A stretch of 6,129 bases of DNA from Microthrixaceae bacterium (GTDB lineage: Bacteria > Actinomycetota > Acidimicrobiia > Acidimicrobiales > Acidimicrobilacustridaceae): the NCBI GenBank assembly GCA_947455015.1, contig CANGMY010000094.1:1-6129 (forward strand). The letters run 5' to 3'. The notes beneath the pieces are model-generated. The model had not been told where the DNA came from, did not search any database, and saw nothing but the letters and a program-made list of their open reading frames with translations. Positions within the stretch are counted from its first letter, which is position 1; each line of letters begins with the position of its first letter. The position numbers were made by a program, and so were the translations under genes. Positions 1 to 6,129 of this stretch are shown one piece after another.

Positions 1-738
1 ACTAATGGGGGAGTCGAACTCGTCACCGGCGTGGGAGCCGTAGGGGCTCGCGACGAGCCGGAGTCCTGGTGTGTTGACGGGAATCGCGAAACTCACTGCC
101 CAATCGGCGTCGGCCGGACCCATGGCTCTCGTTGGCAGAACAATGAGTTCGTTCGTATTCGGAGTGCAACTCGTATGAACCTTGGCGCCTCGAACCACGA
201 TGCCGTCGGCTCGGCGTTCCACGATTCGGAGGTAGGAATCGGGGTTGGACTGGGCGGAAGGTCCGAGACTGCGATCGCCCTTCACATCGGTCTGAGCAAC
301 AGACATTGCAAGATCGTTGTTGCGGCAGTGATCAAAGAATGCCGCGATCCGTGTCGATCGTTCGGTGTCACCCCGGGAGGCGTCGAGCGCACGACCGATG
401 CGTCGCAACGCGAAGAGCGCATCGGTTCCGATCTCTTTGATGAGCGGAACCAGTGTGTGACACCGAGAGGTTGCGAGTTCGATGAGTCGGGCACGATCGG
501 CGAGATCAGCAGTCGAGCGAGGCTCAAGGAAATAGCGGCTGAAAGGGTCGGCGCCCTTGACAACGGCCAGAGGCCGGACCAATGGATCCTCTGCGAGTTC
601 GAAGTCGACTGAAGCATGGCGAATGGCCCGAGCGATAACCGGATGTTCCGTGACGTCAGGGACGAGTTCGCCACCGAAATAGACCGTCCGGTCGTCGCGG
701 AGGGACTGCACATATTGCTCTGGGCTACGAAGAGCCAA
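1..738 (-). CDS. 4-hydroxyphenylacetate 3-hydroxylase (HpaB) / AbfD-superfamily flavoprotein, N-terminal half (3' end cut by window edge)
   Basis: Translating the minus strand from a TTG at 738 gives 246 residues with no stop before the window edge. The family is usually about 480-540 residues, so roughly half is present. The N-terminus MALRSPEQYVQSLRDD followed by VYFGGELVPDVTEHPV (to about residue 34) is the typical HpaB/AbfD opening. Residues 150-163 (TDVKGDRSLGPSAQ) and 178-186 (DGIVVRGAK) match the flavin-domain signature of this superfamily. PTRAM and DWAVSFAIPVNTPGL follow at about 202-226. Known members are FADH2-using aromatic hydroxylases or the [4Fe-4S]/FAD enzyme 4-hydroxybutyryl-CoA dehydratase. 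By remembered alignment the sequence is nearer AbfD overall. However, the positions of the AbfD cluster cysteines (Cys99 and Cys103 in the clostridial enzyme) appear to be Pro98 and Glu102 here, which argues against a dehydratase. The substrate is unknown. The TTG start is preferred because AGGAGG lies just upstream and the family N-terminus begins there. GTG at 768 and ATG at 807 are in-frame alternatives without a good ribosome binding site. The gene is divergent from the GT39-like gene. Family assignment is firm; enzymatic activity is not. Confidence 0.9.
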   Translation of the reverse strand, partial: MALRSPEQYVQSLRDDRTVYFGGELVPDVTEHPVIARAIRHASVDFELAEDPLVRPLAVVKGADPFSRYFLEPRSTADLADRARLIELATSRCHTLVPLIKEIGTDALFALRRIGRALDASRGDTERSTRIAAFFDHCRNNDLAMSVAQTDVKGDRSLGPSAQSNPDSYLRIVERRADGIVVRGAKVHTSCTPNTNELIVLPTRAMGPADADWAVSFAIPVNTPGLRLVASPYGSHAGDEFDSPIS

Positions 739-741
739 GGG

Positions 742-749
742 TCCTCCTC
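742..749 (-). promoter_or_regulatory. Shine-Dalgarno site that decides the TTG start of the HpaB/AbfD-type gene
   Basis: Read on the minus strand, this is GAGGAGGA followed by CCC and then TTG at 738. The AGGAGG core ends four bases before the start codon. That spacing is slightly short but the match to the 16S rRNA tail is nearly perfect. Neither the upstream GTG (768) nor the ATG (807) has a comparable site, so this supports a TTG start. Confidence 0.7.
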
Positions 750-758
750 GAACCGTTC

Positions 759-772
759 CGTCGTCCACGACG
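759..772. repeat. 14-bp dyad (6-bp arms, 2-bp centre)
   Basis: The sequence CGTCGT-CC-ACGACG is a perfect inverted repeat. It sits 21-34 bp upstream of the TTG start of the HpaB/AbfD-type gene. It could be half of an operator for a dimeric regulator. A 6-bp-arm dyad in GC-rich DNA can easily arise by chance, and no second copy was noticed in the intergenic region, so the functional reading is weak. Confidence 0.25.
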
Positions 773-897
773 ACTCGTGCTTGACGGTACCAGCCTCTTC
801 TTCGCATCTGAAGTACCCGATGTCCTGCCAAATCAGTGCCGAGGCCGTAAGTTGTGCGACCGTGACCACCGAGCGCCGCAATCGACCGGCAGCGTCG

Positions 898-2337
898 ATG
901 TCGACCAAAGCCTTTGTTGTGTGCTTGGCGATTGCTGGAGCGCTTGGATTCGCAATTCGATTCGGATCATTCATGTGGGAAGGCCGAACATCGCCCCTCT
1001 CTGGCGATGCGGTCTTTTATCACGAGACTGCGAATCTCCTCGCCGACGGCAAGGGCTACATCAACCCGGTTTTCTTTCACGCTGGCTATTGCTTTGATAC
1101 TGGTCCAGTAACTGGGCAGGTGTATTCCTTCCTCACCGGTGCTGAAGATTGTCCGAAGGTCGATGTAGTTCAGCCCGATGGTTCAGTTCGGACAGTCGCT
1201 GTGAGCCTTCCGCCAGGCACTGAATCACCAACGGCTGCGCATCCGCCGCTTTGGTCATTCATTTTGTCGATTTCATCGAGGTTGGGTTTTGATTCTGTGA
1301 ATCAACACCGAATGGTCGGGCTCTTGTTTGGAGCGCTCGGCGTCGTCCTCATCGGACTGGCGGGGCGTGAGCTCTTCGGCGAACGCGTAGGAGTCGTCGC
1401 TGCTTTCATTGCTGCCATCTACGGATTCTTATGGTTGAACGATTGGTCGCTGATGAGCGAATCGCTGGTGACGGCTTTCGTCCCGCTCATGACGATCGTT
1501 GCCGTGCGATGGTGGCGACAACCCAGTTGGCGTTTGGCCTTCTTGCTCGGTTTTCTTTCGGGTGTCGGCGGTCTTCTTCGGACTGAATTGCTTGCCTATG
1601 GCCCTCTCCTTGCTCTGGTCGCTGTCTTCGTCTTCCGAATCCACTGGAAGACAATGTTGCGTGATTTTGGGATCGTGAGCGTTGTGTGCCTCGCTGTGCT
1701 GGCCCCTTGGTTGATTCGAAACATGACGACGTTCAACAAGCCGATCTATCTGTCGCCCACAGGAACGCTTCAAGCTCAGACCAATTGCGATGGCGCGTAT
1801 TACGGAGAGAAGACTGGTTATTGGGAGCGGTTCTGTGCAGAACCTGAACCGGTGAGCACCGATGGCACGATGCTCGATGAATCAGAACGAGATGCCATAA
1901 AGCGTGGATGGGCGAACGACTACATCTCAACGCATAAGACCCGACTTCTTGTGGTCGCGCCGCTCCGTTCACTGCGAATGTTCAACCTCTACGACCCAAT
2001 CGGAACTGCCCGTTTTGACATGGCGGTCGAAAACCGTGAATTCCGGCAATCAATTTTTGCCTTGATTGAGTACTACATCGTTGTCTTGTTCGCTCTTGCG
2101 GGGATCGTGATCGCTTGGAAGCGACGACTTACCCTCTTCCCGGTTGTGTTGTGGCCTGTACTAGTTGCGCTTGTCGCTGCAGCAAGCTTCGGTAACAACC
2201 GCTATCGGGTGAGTGCCGAACCGTCGTTGATCTGGTTGGCGTCACTCGCGCTCTGTGTTGTTTTTGATCGGGTTCGAAACAACCATCGAGTGACGGTCTC
2301 GGAAACGACAGCGAGTACAGCTACCAGTCCGAGCTGA
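898..2337 (+). CDS. GT39/ArnT/PMT-type (GT-C fold) integral membrane glycosyltransferase
   Basis: The product is 479 residues from ATG 898. It is a multi-pass membrane protein, with hydrophobic segments near residues 5-24, 138-157, 163-180, 189-205, 213-225, 232-247, 257-272, 388-406, 412-430 and 443-457. Features shared with GT39-like transferases are a GDAVFY motif in the first external loop (Asp37, the expected catalytic acid), AHPPLW at 114-119, LMSES at 185-189, LLRTE at 226-230, APWLIRN at 269-275, and NRYRVSAEPSLIWLA at 434-448. Such enzymes move a sugar from a polyprenyl-phosphate carrier to a lipid, glycan or protein at the outer face of the membrane; donor and acceptor here cannot be read. 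External cysteine pairs 65/85 and 297/313 may form disulfides. The start is uncertain. ATG 898 puts the first membrane helix at the N-terminus but has no clear ribosome binding site. GTG 862 would add MTTERRNRPAAS, a plausible positively charged cytoplasmic tail. ATG 820 and 616 would run toward or into the divergent gene. The 3' end overlaps the AftD-like gene by 136 bp in antisense. Confidence 0.88.
   Translation: MSTKAFVVCLAIAGALGFAIRFGSFMWEGRTSPLSGDAVFYHETANLLADGKGYINPVFFHAGYCFDTGPVTGQVYSFLTGAEDCPKVDVVQPDGSVRTVAVSLPPGTESPTAAHPPLWSFILSISSRLGFDSVNQHRMVGLLFGALGVVLIGLAGRELFGERVGVVAAFIAAIYGFLWLNDWSLMSESLVTAFVPLMTIVAVRWWRQPSWRLAFLLGFLSGVGGLLRTELLAYGPLLALVAVFVFRIHWKTMLRDFGIVSVVCLAVLAPWLIRNMTTFNKPIYLSPTGTLQAQTNCDGAYYGEKTGYWERFCAEPEPVSTDGTMLDESERDAIKRGWANDYISTHKTRLLVVAPLRSLRMFNLYDPIGTARFDMAVENREFRQSIFALIEYYIVVLFALAGIVIAWKRRLTLFPVVLWPVLVALVAAASFGNNRYRVSAEPSLIWLASLALCVVFDRVRNNHRVTVSETTASTATSPS
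2202..2337. other. 136-bp antisense overlap of two convergent gene 3' ends
   Basis: The plus-strand GT39-like gene ends with TGA at 2335-2337, while the minus-strand AftD-like gene ends with TAG at 2204-2202. Both proteins use this DNA. The plus frame encodes RYRVSAEPSLIWLA plus the last membrane segment and tail. The minus frame encodes a last helix (QLGLVAVLAVV) and a polar C-terminus. Third codon positions of the two frames lie opposite each other. No intergenic space is left for a conventional terminator, and I see no stem followed by a T-run downstream of either stop. Confidence 0.85.
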
Positions 2338-5300
2338 TGGGCAAACATGAAACTCGACGGCCATACGGCAGTTGATCGGTATTCGTGTCCGAACTGAAGA
2401 CCCGTGTAGAGAAGCACAATTCCGCCTATTGATCCGACCACGACAAGGGCGCTAATCGCTGTTCTGCGGCGCGTCCAAAGCTGAATGGCGGTGATGATCG
2501 CCATAGCGATGGCGACGCCAAGACCGCCAACAAAGGCAGAGAGCGCAGTCATCCCGACAAGAACTCCAACTCCAAGTGCTGTGCTCGTTGAGTTTGTGAG
2601 TTCAGCGGAAACCAAGTGGGGGTCGGTTGCTGAGGGGAGTGCACGCACAAGTTTGCGGCGACGCCACGCGACAGTCAGCGCAGCAACACAGAGTCCGATG
2701 AACCAGAAGAACGAAATCGCGAGGCCACCCCAGACGGTTTTCTGCGGCGTCCAGCTGACGTCGACGGTGAACGACGACCCCGTTACCGCCGGATCAATAT
2801 TCCAGCCATTGGCGAATCCGTCGATGAGTGTTGGATCACCAAGTGATCCTCCGCCACGAATAGTTGCCTTCCAACCGTTGGAAAGTGATTGCCCGAGAAC
2901 AAGCCAGAACGGATCAGACGCATTCGCGATATCAACGCGGTAGGAATTCTTCCCGGTCGAGGTCACCGTCGTTGAAGGCGGGTTCACCGCAGTTGTGTAG
3001 AGGCCCTGAGGGACGGATCGAAGTTCGATCGCATCGACGTCGATGGCGCTATCGAGTCCCTTTGCGGTGACGAACTGGTGATCTCCGGGTGACAACGTCT
3101 GTGGCGTTTCGGTGGGCCCGCATGGAACGAGATCGAGAGCCTCACGACCAATTGCATCAGCGACGCTTCCGCTGAGGACGAACGATTGTTCAGTGCCGTC
3201 AATAGTTGCTAGCCCAGAGTGACATGTGCTCGGGAGGGTGGCTGGCAGCGGTGCAACAGTCGTGGGAAGGCCCAACTCGGCAATTGCAATCGGAAGGATT
3301 CGCTGTCCGCCGCTGAAGAACTCTTTCGTTGTCACTGGGCGTTCGGCAGCGATCGTGACTCCGATGACCTTCGACGTGAGCGCTCCGGTGGGTACGTCTA
3401 CTGTCGCAATATTCCCCGTATCGCTCACCGTTTCGATCGCAGGCACTTCGACCGGATGAACGCTTCCGTCGTCGAGAGTCAGGTTCAGAACAGTGGGAAC
3501 CGAGTGCTCTTGATCATTGATGACCGAGAGATGGAGATGATCGAAGGAGGTTGACGTTGGATTTGTGACGGTGAACGTTGCGCCTACCTGGTTATCGAAT
3601 TTCGAAGTCCAAGCCGTTGAAAGATCGCCATCAAGGGCCGAAGAAGGACGTGCCGAGAGGTCGCCTTCGAGGTAATCGACTCCGCTCACAACTGGATAGC
3701 CATCGGAAATTCCGGGACGGCCAATGGTTGTGTCAATGACCGCTCCATTCATGCCCGCGCTGAGTCGTGCCCGGCCCTGCACTACGAACTGGCTCGTTGC
3801 ACCGACACGGAAGATGCGACGCATCTGGAGTTCCGTGTCCTGTCGGAATCCCTCGACGGGGTTCGAGCGAATGCGAGAGAAAAGATACGAGACATTCGAT
3901 GACGATTGTGCAAGGGCATCGACGCCTGCGCTCGGCGTAACGATCCATTCTTGGGCGGAGACGCCGGGGACCGTTACTTCCTTGAATCCAACGTTAGAGA
4001 ATCCGATCCACGAAGCAAGGTTCTTAACGTTTGCGTCATCGATCCGAATCGTGAGTGACGAGAAGGTGTGGTCACCGCCGAGATCTACTCGCTGACCGGT
4101 TCCGAGGAAGGAATCGTCAGTCATGTCGACGGTCTTTACCGGTACACCGTCGAGAAGCACGGTCGCCTTGGTGATCCACCGGTTCCCTTGGGTTTGAAGC
4201 AGGTCGATGTGGTCGGCGGTGATCGGATGGGTGTAGTCGATGACGAGTCGATTACCTACAACGTCGCTGAAGCCCCCTGTGGTCCAGGCAGTGCGCGGAT
4301 CGCCGTCGATCGCGTTGAACGGACGAACCTCAGAGGAATAGGCAACGATGTTTCCGTAACTGGTGGCTCTGACGTTTGCAACGTCGTCTCCGTACCAGGC
4401 AGTTGATTGATCGGCAGCTGTTTCACCGGGGAACATCTCGAGACGAGCGTCTTTGGGATCTTTTGTGAGTGGGACAAAGACCGCGGTCTCGGTTGCGCCG
4501 TTGTTCTCTCGGAGAGTTCCCCACCGTTGCGCACGTTTTCGGTTGGTGTCGGTGATGACGAGGTTCGGCTTCGAAGCGCGAATCCCGTTGAGTAGAGAAG
4601 ACGACGTGTTCGCAGTTGCCGCGTAGAAAAGCGCACGTTCGGTGGGAAGTTGATCCCAGGTAGCGGCTTCAACGACACCGTCACCATCGCCAAAGAGAAC
4701 GGTTGGCTGGCTGGTGACTTCCGATCGAAGGAGCGGTCGAACATTGTCGACTGGGTAGACAACGAGAGGGGGTGTTGGTGTCTGCGAGTTTGGATTTGCG
4801 ATGTACTGCTCATCGACCATTGGTTGTCGAGGGTCAGGTGTGTTGACCGTTGGTGTTCCAAAGGTGGTTGGCGTTCCGAGACCGTTGGTTGGTGTTGTTC
4901 CGCCGAATTGCGCCCAAAGGTCAGCCGGTCGAGGGCCGCGATAACGCTCAAACTGACTATCGAGACGTAAGAGGACATCGGAAGCGGACAGCAGCCGTGC
5001 AATTCCGCTGACAGCGGTCGTTTCGCTGATGCCTTCTTGCAGAGTGCGGTCAAGCGCTCGCACGAGGTCAACGCTTGCCGGTGTTCCGTAGGCCGTGATC
5101 TCTCGACCGATCCATGGACGATCGATGAGACCGGGAGTCAGAGGATCTTGTGTGTCGCCCCATCGATACGCCGCAAAATCAGCGCCCGGAAGTTCGAGTA
5201 CCCGGAGGTCCTGACTTTGCGCGTCAAGCCACGCGGCGGCATCTGTCCAGTATGAGGGGAGTGTCTGCGGGAACTTGAGGTCGGACTGGACAAGCTTTCC

Positions 5301-6129
5301 GTTCCAGATCGGCGGAAGGTTGAGGACCGCGATACAAATCAGACCGAGAGGCAGCGCAAGAGCGAGTCGGCGGTTCAGAGGGGCGCTGAATCGACGAATG
5401 ATCGCTGGGATTAGCGCATCGATAAAAGCGGCGATGAGTGCGGCGAGACCAAGTGCGACAAGTGGAACGATTCGTGGCGAACTGCGAAGCGCAAAGCCAA
5501 TCTCGAGCGAGGTGGTGTACTTGATGATTGCCCCGACCGGAGAAGGGTCGTTATAGGGATAGGTGCCGATCGCAAAGACGAGCCCAGCAAGAATCAGGAT
5601 GACGAAGTACGCGCGATATTTCCAGCGAGTGAGAACGGCGCCGAGCAACCCGAGCATCGGAAGGATGAACGACAAGGGAAGCATGATGAGCGTTGTCGTA
5701 TAGATCGGTGCCGATTCGATCCAGCCTGTGAGACCATCTCTTCCATAGAAGCACCAGTAGCCGAGCCCGCGAAGCGCTTCGGGCGCAGTTGATGTTTCAG
5801 CGACGGTTTCCACCGTTTCGGTGAGTTGCAGGATCGGAAGTCCGAACTTGCCCTGTATGTAGAGGCCCGCGACCCACCACAACTGTGCTGGGCCTGTTGT
5901 TGCCGCGATGCGCAAAAGAGACTTGATTGCGTTCCGAAGAGTGGTCTCGTGAGTCGACCAGATGGCAAATGGCACAAGCACGATTGGCCCAATAAGAACG
6001 AAGATGACCGAGCTTGCGTTCGTTCCTGCCATTGCAGTCACGACCAACGCGAAGAGAACTGGCGCTCGCCAGGTTCGCTCTCGCAGTGCGCAGAGCATGA
6101 GGCCGATCAGCCAAGGGAGCGCACACCAA
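2202..6129 (-). CDS. AftD-type alpha-(1->3)-arabinofuranosyltransferase family protein (5' end cut by window edge)
   Basis: The frame runs from the right edge (first whole codon at 6128) to TAG at 2204-2202. That gives 1308 residues without a real start; the Met at 6098 is internal, because ten open codons precede it. Mycobacterial AftD is about 1400 residues, so perhaps 100-250 N-terminal residues, including part of the GT-C catalytic core, lie outside. Numbering from the 6098 Met, membrane helices fall near 11-27, 31-47, 135-157, 162-180, 210-232 and 243-262. Family-like motifs are GYWCFYGRDGLTGW (113-126) and ERYRGPRPADLW (384-395). A Thr/Pro-rich linker covers 399-444. Two beta-sandwich, discoidin/carbohydrate-binding-like domains follow (about 575-710 and 805-945), each with a DGDxxTAW motif (598-605 and 823-830). 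A third beta region (about 1030-1120) ends in GFANGW, then four helices (about 1122-1144, 1173-1200, 1215-1232, 1252-1270) and a polar tail. AftD adds alpha-1,3-linked arabinofuranose branches from decaprenyl-phosphoryl-arabinose to cell-wall arabinan in mycobacteria. Activity in this organism is inferred, not shown. Confidence 0.88.
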   Translation of the reverse strand, partial: WCALPWLIGLMLCALRERTWRAPVLFALVVTAMAGTNASSVIFVLIGPIVLVPFAIWSTHETTLRNAIKSLLRIAATTGPAQLWWVAGLYIQGKFGLPILQLTETVETVAETSTAPEALRGLGYWCFYGRDGLTGWIESAPIYTTTLIMLPLSFILPMLGLLGAVLTRWKYRAYFVILILAGLVFAIGTYPYNDPSPVGAIIKYTTSLEIGFALRSSPRIVPLVALGLAALIAAFIDALIPAIIRRFSAPLNRRLALALPLGLICIAVLNLPPIWNGKLVQSDLKFPQTLPSYWTDAAAWLDAQSQDLRVLELPGADFAAYRWGDTQDPLTPGLIDRPWIGREITAYGTPASVDLVRALDRTLQEGISETTAVSGIARLLSASDVLLRLDSQFERYRGPRPADLWAQFGGTTPTNGLGTPTTFGTPTVNTPDPRQPMVDEQYIANPNSQTPTPPLVVYPVDNVRPLLRSEVTSQPTVLFGDGDGVVEAATWDQLPTERALFYAATANTSSSLLNGIRASKPNLVITDTNRKRAQRWGTLRENNGATETAVFVPLTKDPKDARLEMFPGETAADQSTAWYGDDVANVRATSYGNIVAYSSEVRPFNAIDGDPRTAWTTGGFSDVVGNRLVIDYTHPITADHIDLLQTQGNRWITKATVLLDGVPVKTVDMTDDSFLGTGQRVDLGGDHTFSSLTIRIDDANVKNLASWIGFSNVGFKEVTVPGVSAQEWIVTPSAGVDALAQSSSNVSYLFSRIRSNPVEGFRQDTELQMRRIFRVGATSQFVVQGRARLSAGMNGAVIDTTIGRPGISDGYPVVSGVDYLEGDLSARPSSALDGDLSTAWTSKFDNQVGATFTVTNPTSTSFDHLHLSVINDQEHSVPTVLNLTLDDGSVHPVEVPAIETVSDTGNIATVDVPTGALTSKVIGVTIAAERPVTTKEFFSGGQRILPIAIAELGLPTTVAPLPATLPSTCHSGLATIDGTEQSFVLSGSVADAIGREALDLVPCGPTETPQTLSPGDHQFVTAKGLDSAIDVDAIELRSVPQGLYTTAVNPPSTTVTSTGKNSYRVDIANASDPFWLVLGQSLSNGWKATIRGGGSLGDPTLIDGFANGWNIDPAVTGSSFTVDVSWTPQKTVWGGLAISFFWFIGLCVAALTVAWRRRKLVRALPSATDPHLVSAELTNSTSTALGVGVLVGMTALSAFVGGLGVAIAMAIITAIQLWTRRRTAISALVVVGSIGGIVLLYTGLQFGHEYRSTAVWPSSFMFAHQLGLVAVLAVVSETVTRWLFRTRSKTTQSASDANQINDGSALTR
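4767..4904 (-). repeat. Thr/Pro-rich low-complexity linker coding segment in the AftD-like gene
   Basis: This segment encodes residues 399-444 (numbered from the 6098 Met). It is dominated by Thr, Pro, Gly and Asn, with repeated GTPT units (GLGTPTTFGTPTVNTP) and a second cluster SQTPTPP. It joins the membrane-proximal domain to the external beta-domains. It looks like a flexible, exposed linker rather than a folded part. The DNA shows matching degenerate repeats of GTTGGTGTT-like units on the plus strand. Confidence 0.6.

Larger units (their letters stand above)
739..897. other. Divergent intergenic region between the HpaB/AbfD-type and GT39-like genes
   Basis: These 159 bp separate two divergently transcribed start codons and should hold both promoters. 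The only -35-like hexamer I see is TTGACG at 781-786 on the plus strand, but nothing resembling TATAAT lies 16-18 bases downstream. On the minus strand TTGGCA at 831-826 also lacks a clear -10. A small perfect dyad lies at 759-772 (CGTCGT, CC, ACGACG). The region stays open in several frames, including 616-897 in frame with the GT39-like gene and 739-967 in frame with the HpaB-like gene. Those extensions show no family-like sequence, so I treat them as non-coding. If translation of the GT39-like gene begins at GTG 862, the intergenic part is 36 bp shorter. Confidence 0.5.

Noticed and set aside
31..612. Open plus-strand frame of 193 codons
   Set aside because: It is antisense to the HpaB/AbfD-type gene, whose minus-strand translation shows clear family motifs across the same bases. 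The plus translation is low-hydrophobic and resembles no family.
781..809. TTGACG as the -35 box of a plus-strand promoter
   Set aside because: At 17-base spacing the -10 position reads GCATCT, with no reasonable TATAAT or TAnnnT match at 16-18 bases.
282..974. Open minus-strand frame of 230 codons
   Set aside because: It is a different frame over the flavoprotein start and the GT39-like N-terminus. Its Ser/Arg-rich, featureless translation is typical of a frame shadow.
2190..2201. CGGT-AACA-ACCG mini hairpin just past the AftD-like stop, as a terminator
   Set aside because: The stem is only 4 bp, there is no T-run on the minus strand, and it lies inside the coding sequence of the GT39-like gene.
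2485..2943. Open plus-strand frame of 152 codons antisense to the AftD-like C-terminus
   Set aside because: The opposite strand encodes clear transmembrane helices and conserved motifs here. This frame starts with a hydrophobic-looking stretch only because helix codons read in antisense give Ala/Ile/Thr.
4256..5071. Open minus-strand frame of 271 codons inside the AftD-like gene
   Set aside because: It is an out-of-frame shadow rich in Ser, Arg, Pro and Thr with no recognisable domain, while the AftD-like frame is continuous through it.

Overview
The window holds three protein-coding genes, two of them cut by the window edges. I found no RNA gene, insertion sequence, CRISPR array or long DNA repeat. 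The base composition is moderately GC-rich (by eye mid-50s percent). A large AftD-type arabinofuranosyltransferase homologue points to an Actinomycetota chromosome. The modest GC and the mix of genes would suit a lineage such as Acidimicrobiia, but that placement is inference. Nothing here looks like a defence or mobile island.

Layout, left to right. (1) From 738 down to 1 on the minus strand is the N-terminal half of a 4-hydroxyphenylacetate 3-hydroxylase (HpaB) / 4-hydroxybutyryl-CoA dehydratase (AbfD) superfamily flavoprotein. It starts at a TTG behind a strong AGGAGG and leaves the window before its stop, so a search that requires a complete ATG-to-stop frame would miss it. (2) Positions 739-897 form a short divergent intergenic stretch with no convincing promoter. 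(3) From 898 to 2337 on the plus strand is a multi-pass membrane glycosyltransferase of the GT39/ArnT/PMT (GT-C) type. (4) From 6129 down to 2202 on the minus strand is a very large AftD-like protein, missing its N-terminus at the right edge.

The two glycosyltransferase-type genes converge, and their 3' ends overlap by 136 bp on opposite strands. Both are predicted to work at the outer face of the cytoplasmic membrane with polyprenyl-phosphate sugar donors. The right-hand 5.2 kb therefore reads as a cell-envelope glycan locus, possibly involving an arabinan-like polymer. The HpaB/AbfD-type gene is divergent and has no obvious functional link to them.

The points most worth a second look are: the apparent loss of the AbfD iron-sulfur cysteines in the flavoprotein, the antisense 3' overlap in which wobble bases face each other, a cysteine-bearing insertion in the first periplasmic loop of the GT39-like protein, and the Thr/Pro linker and paired beta-domain motifs of the AftD-like protein. 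I see no evidence for a wholly new biological system.
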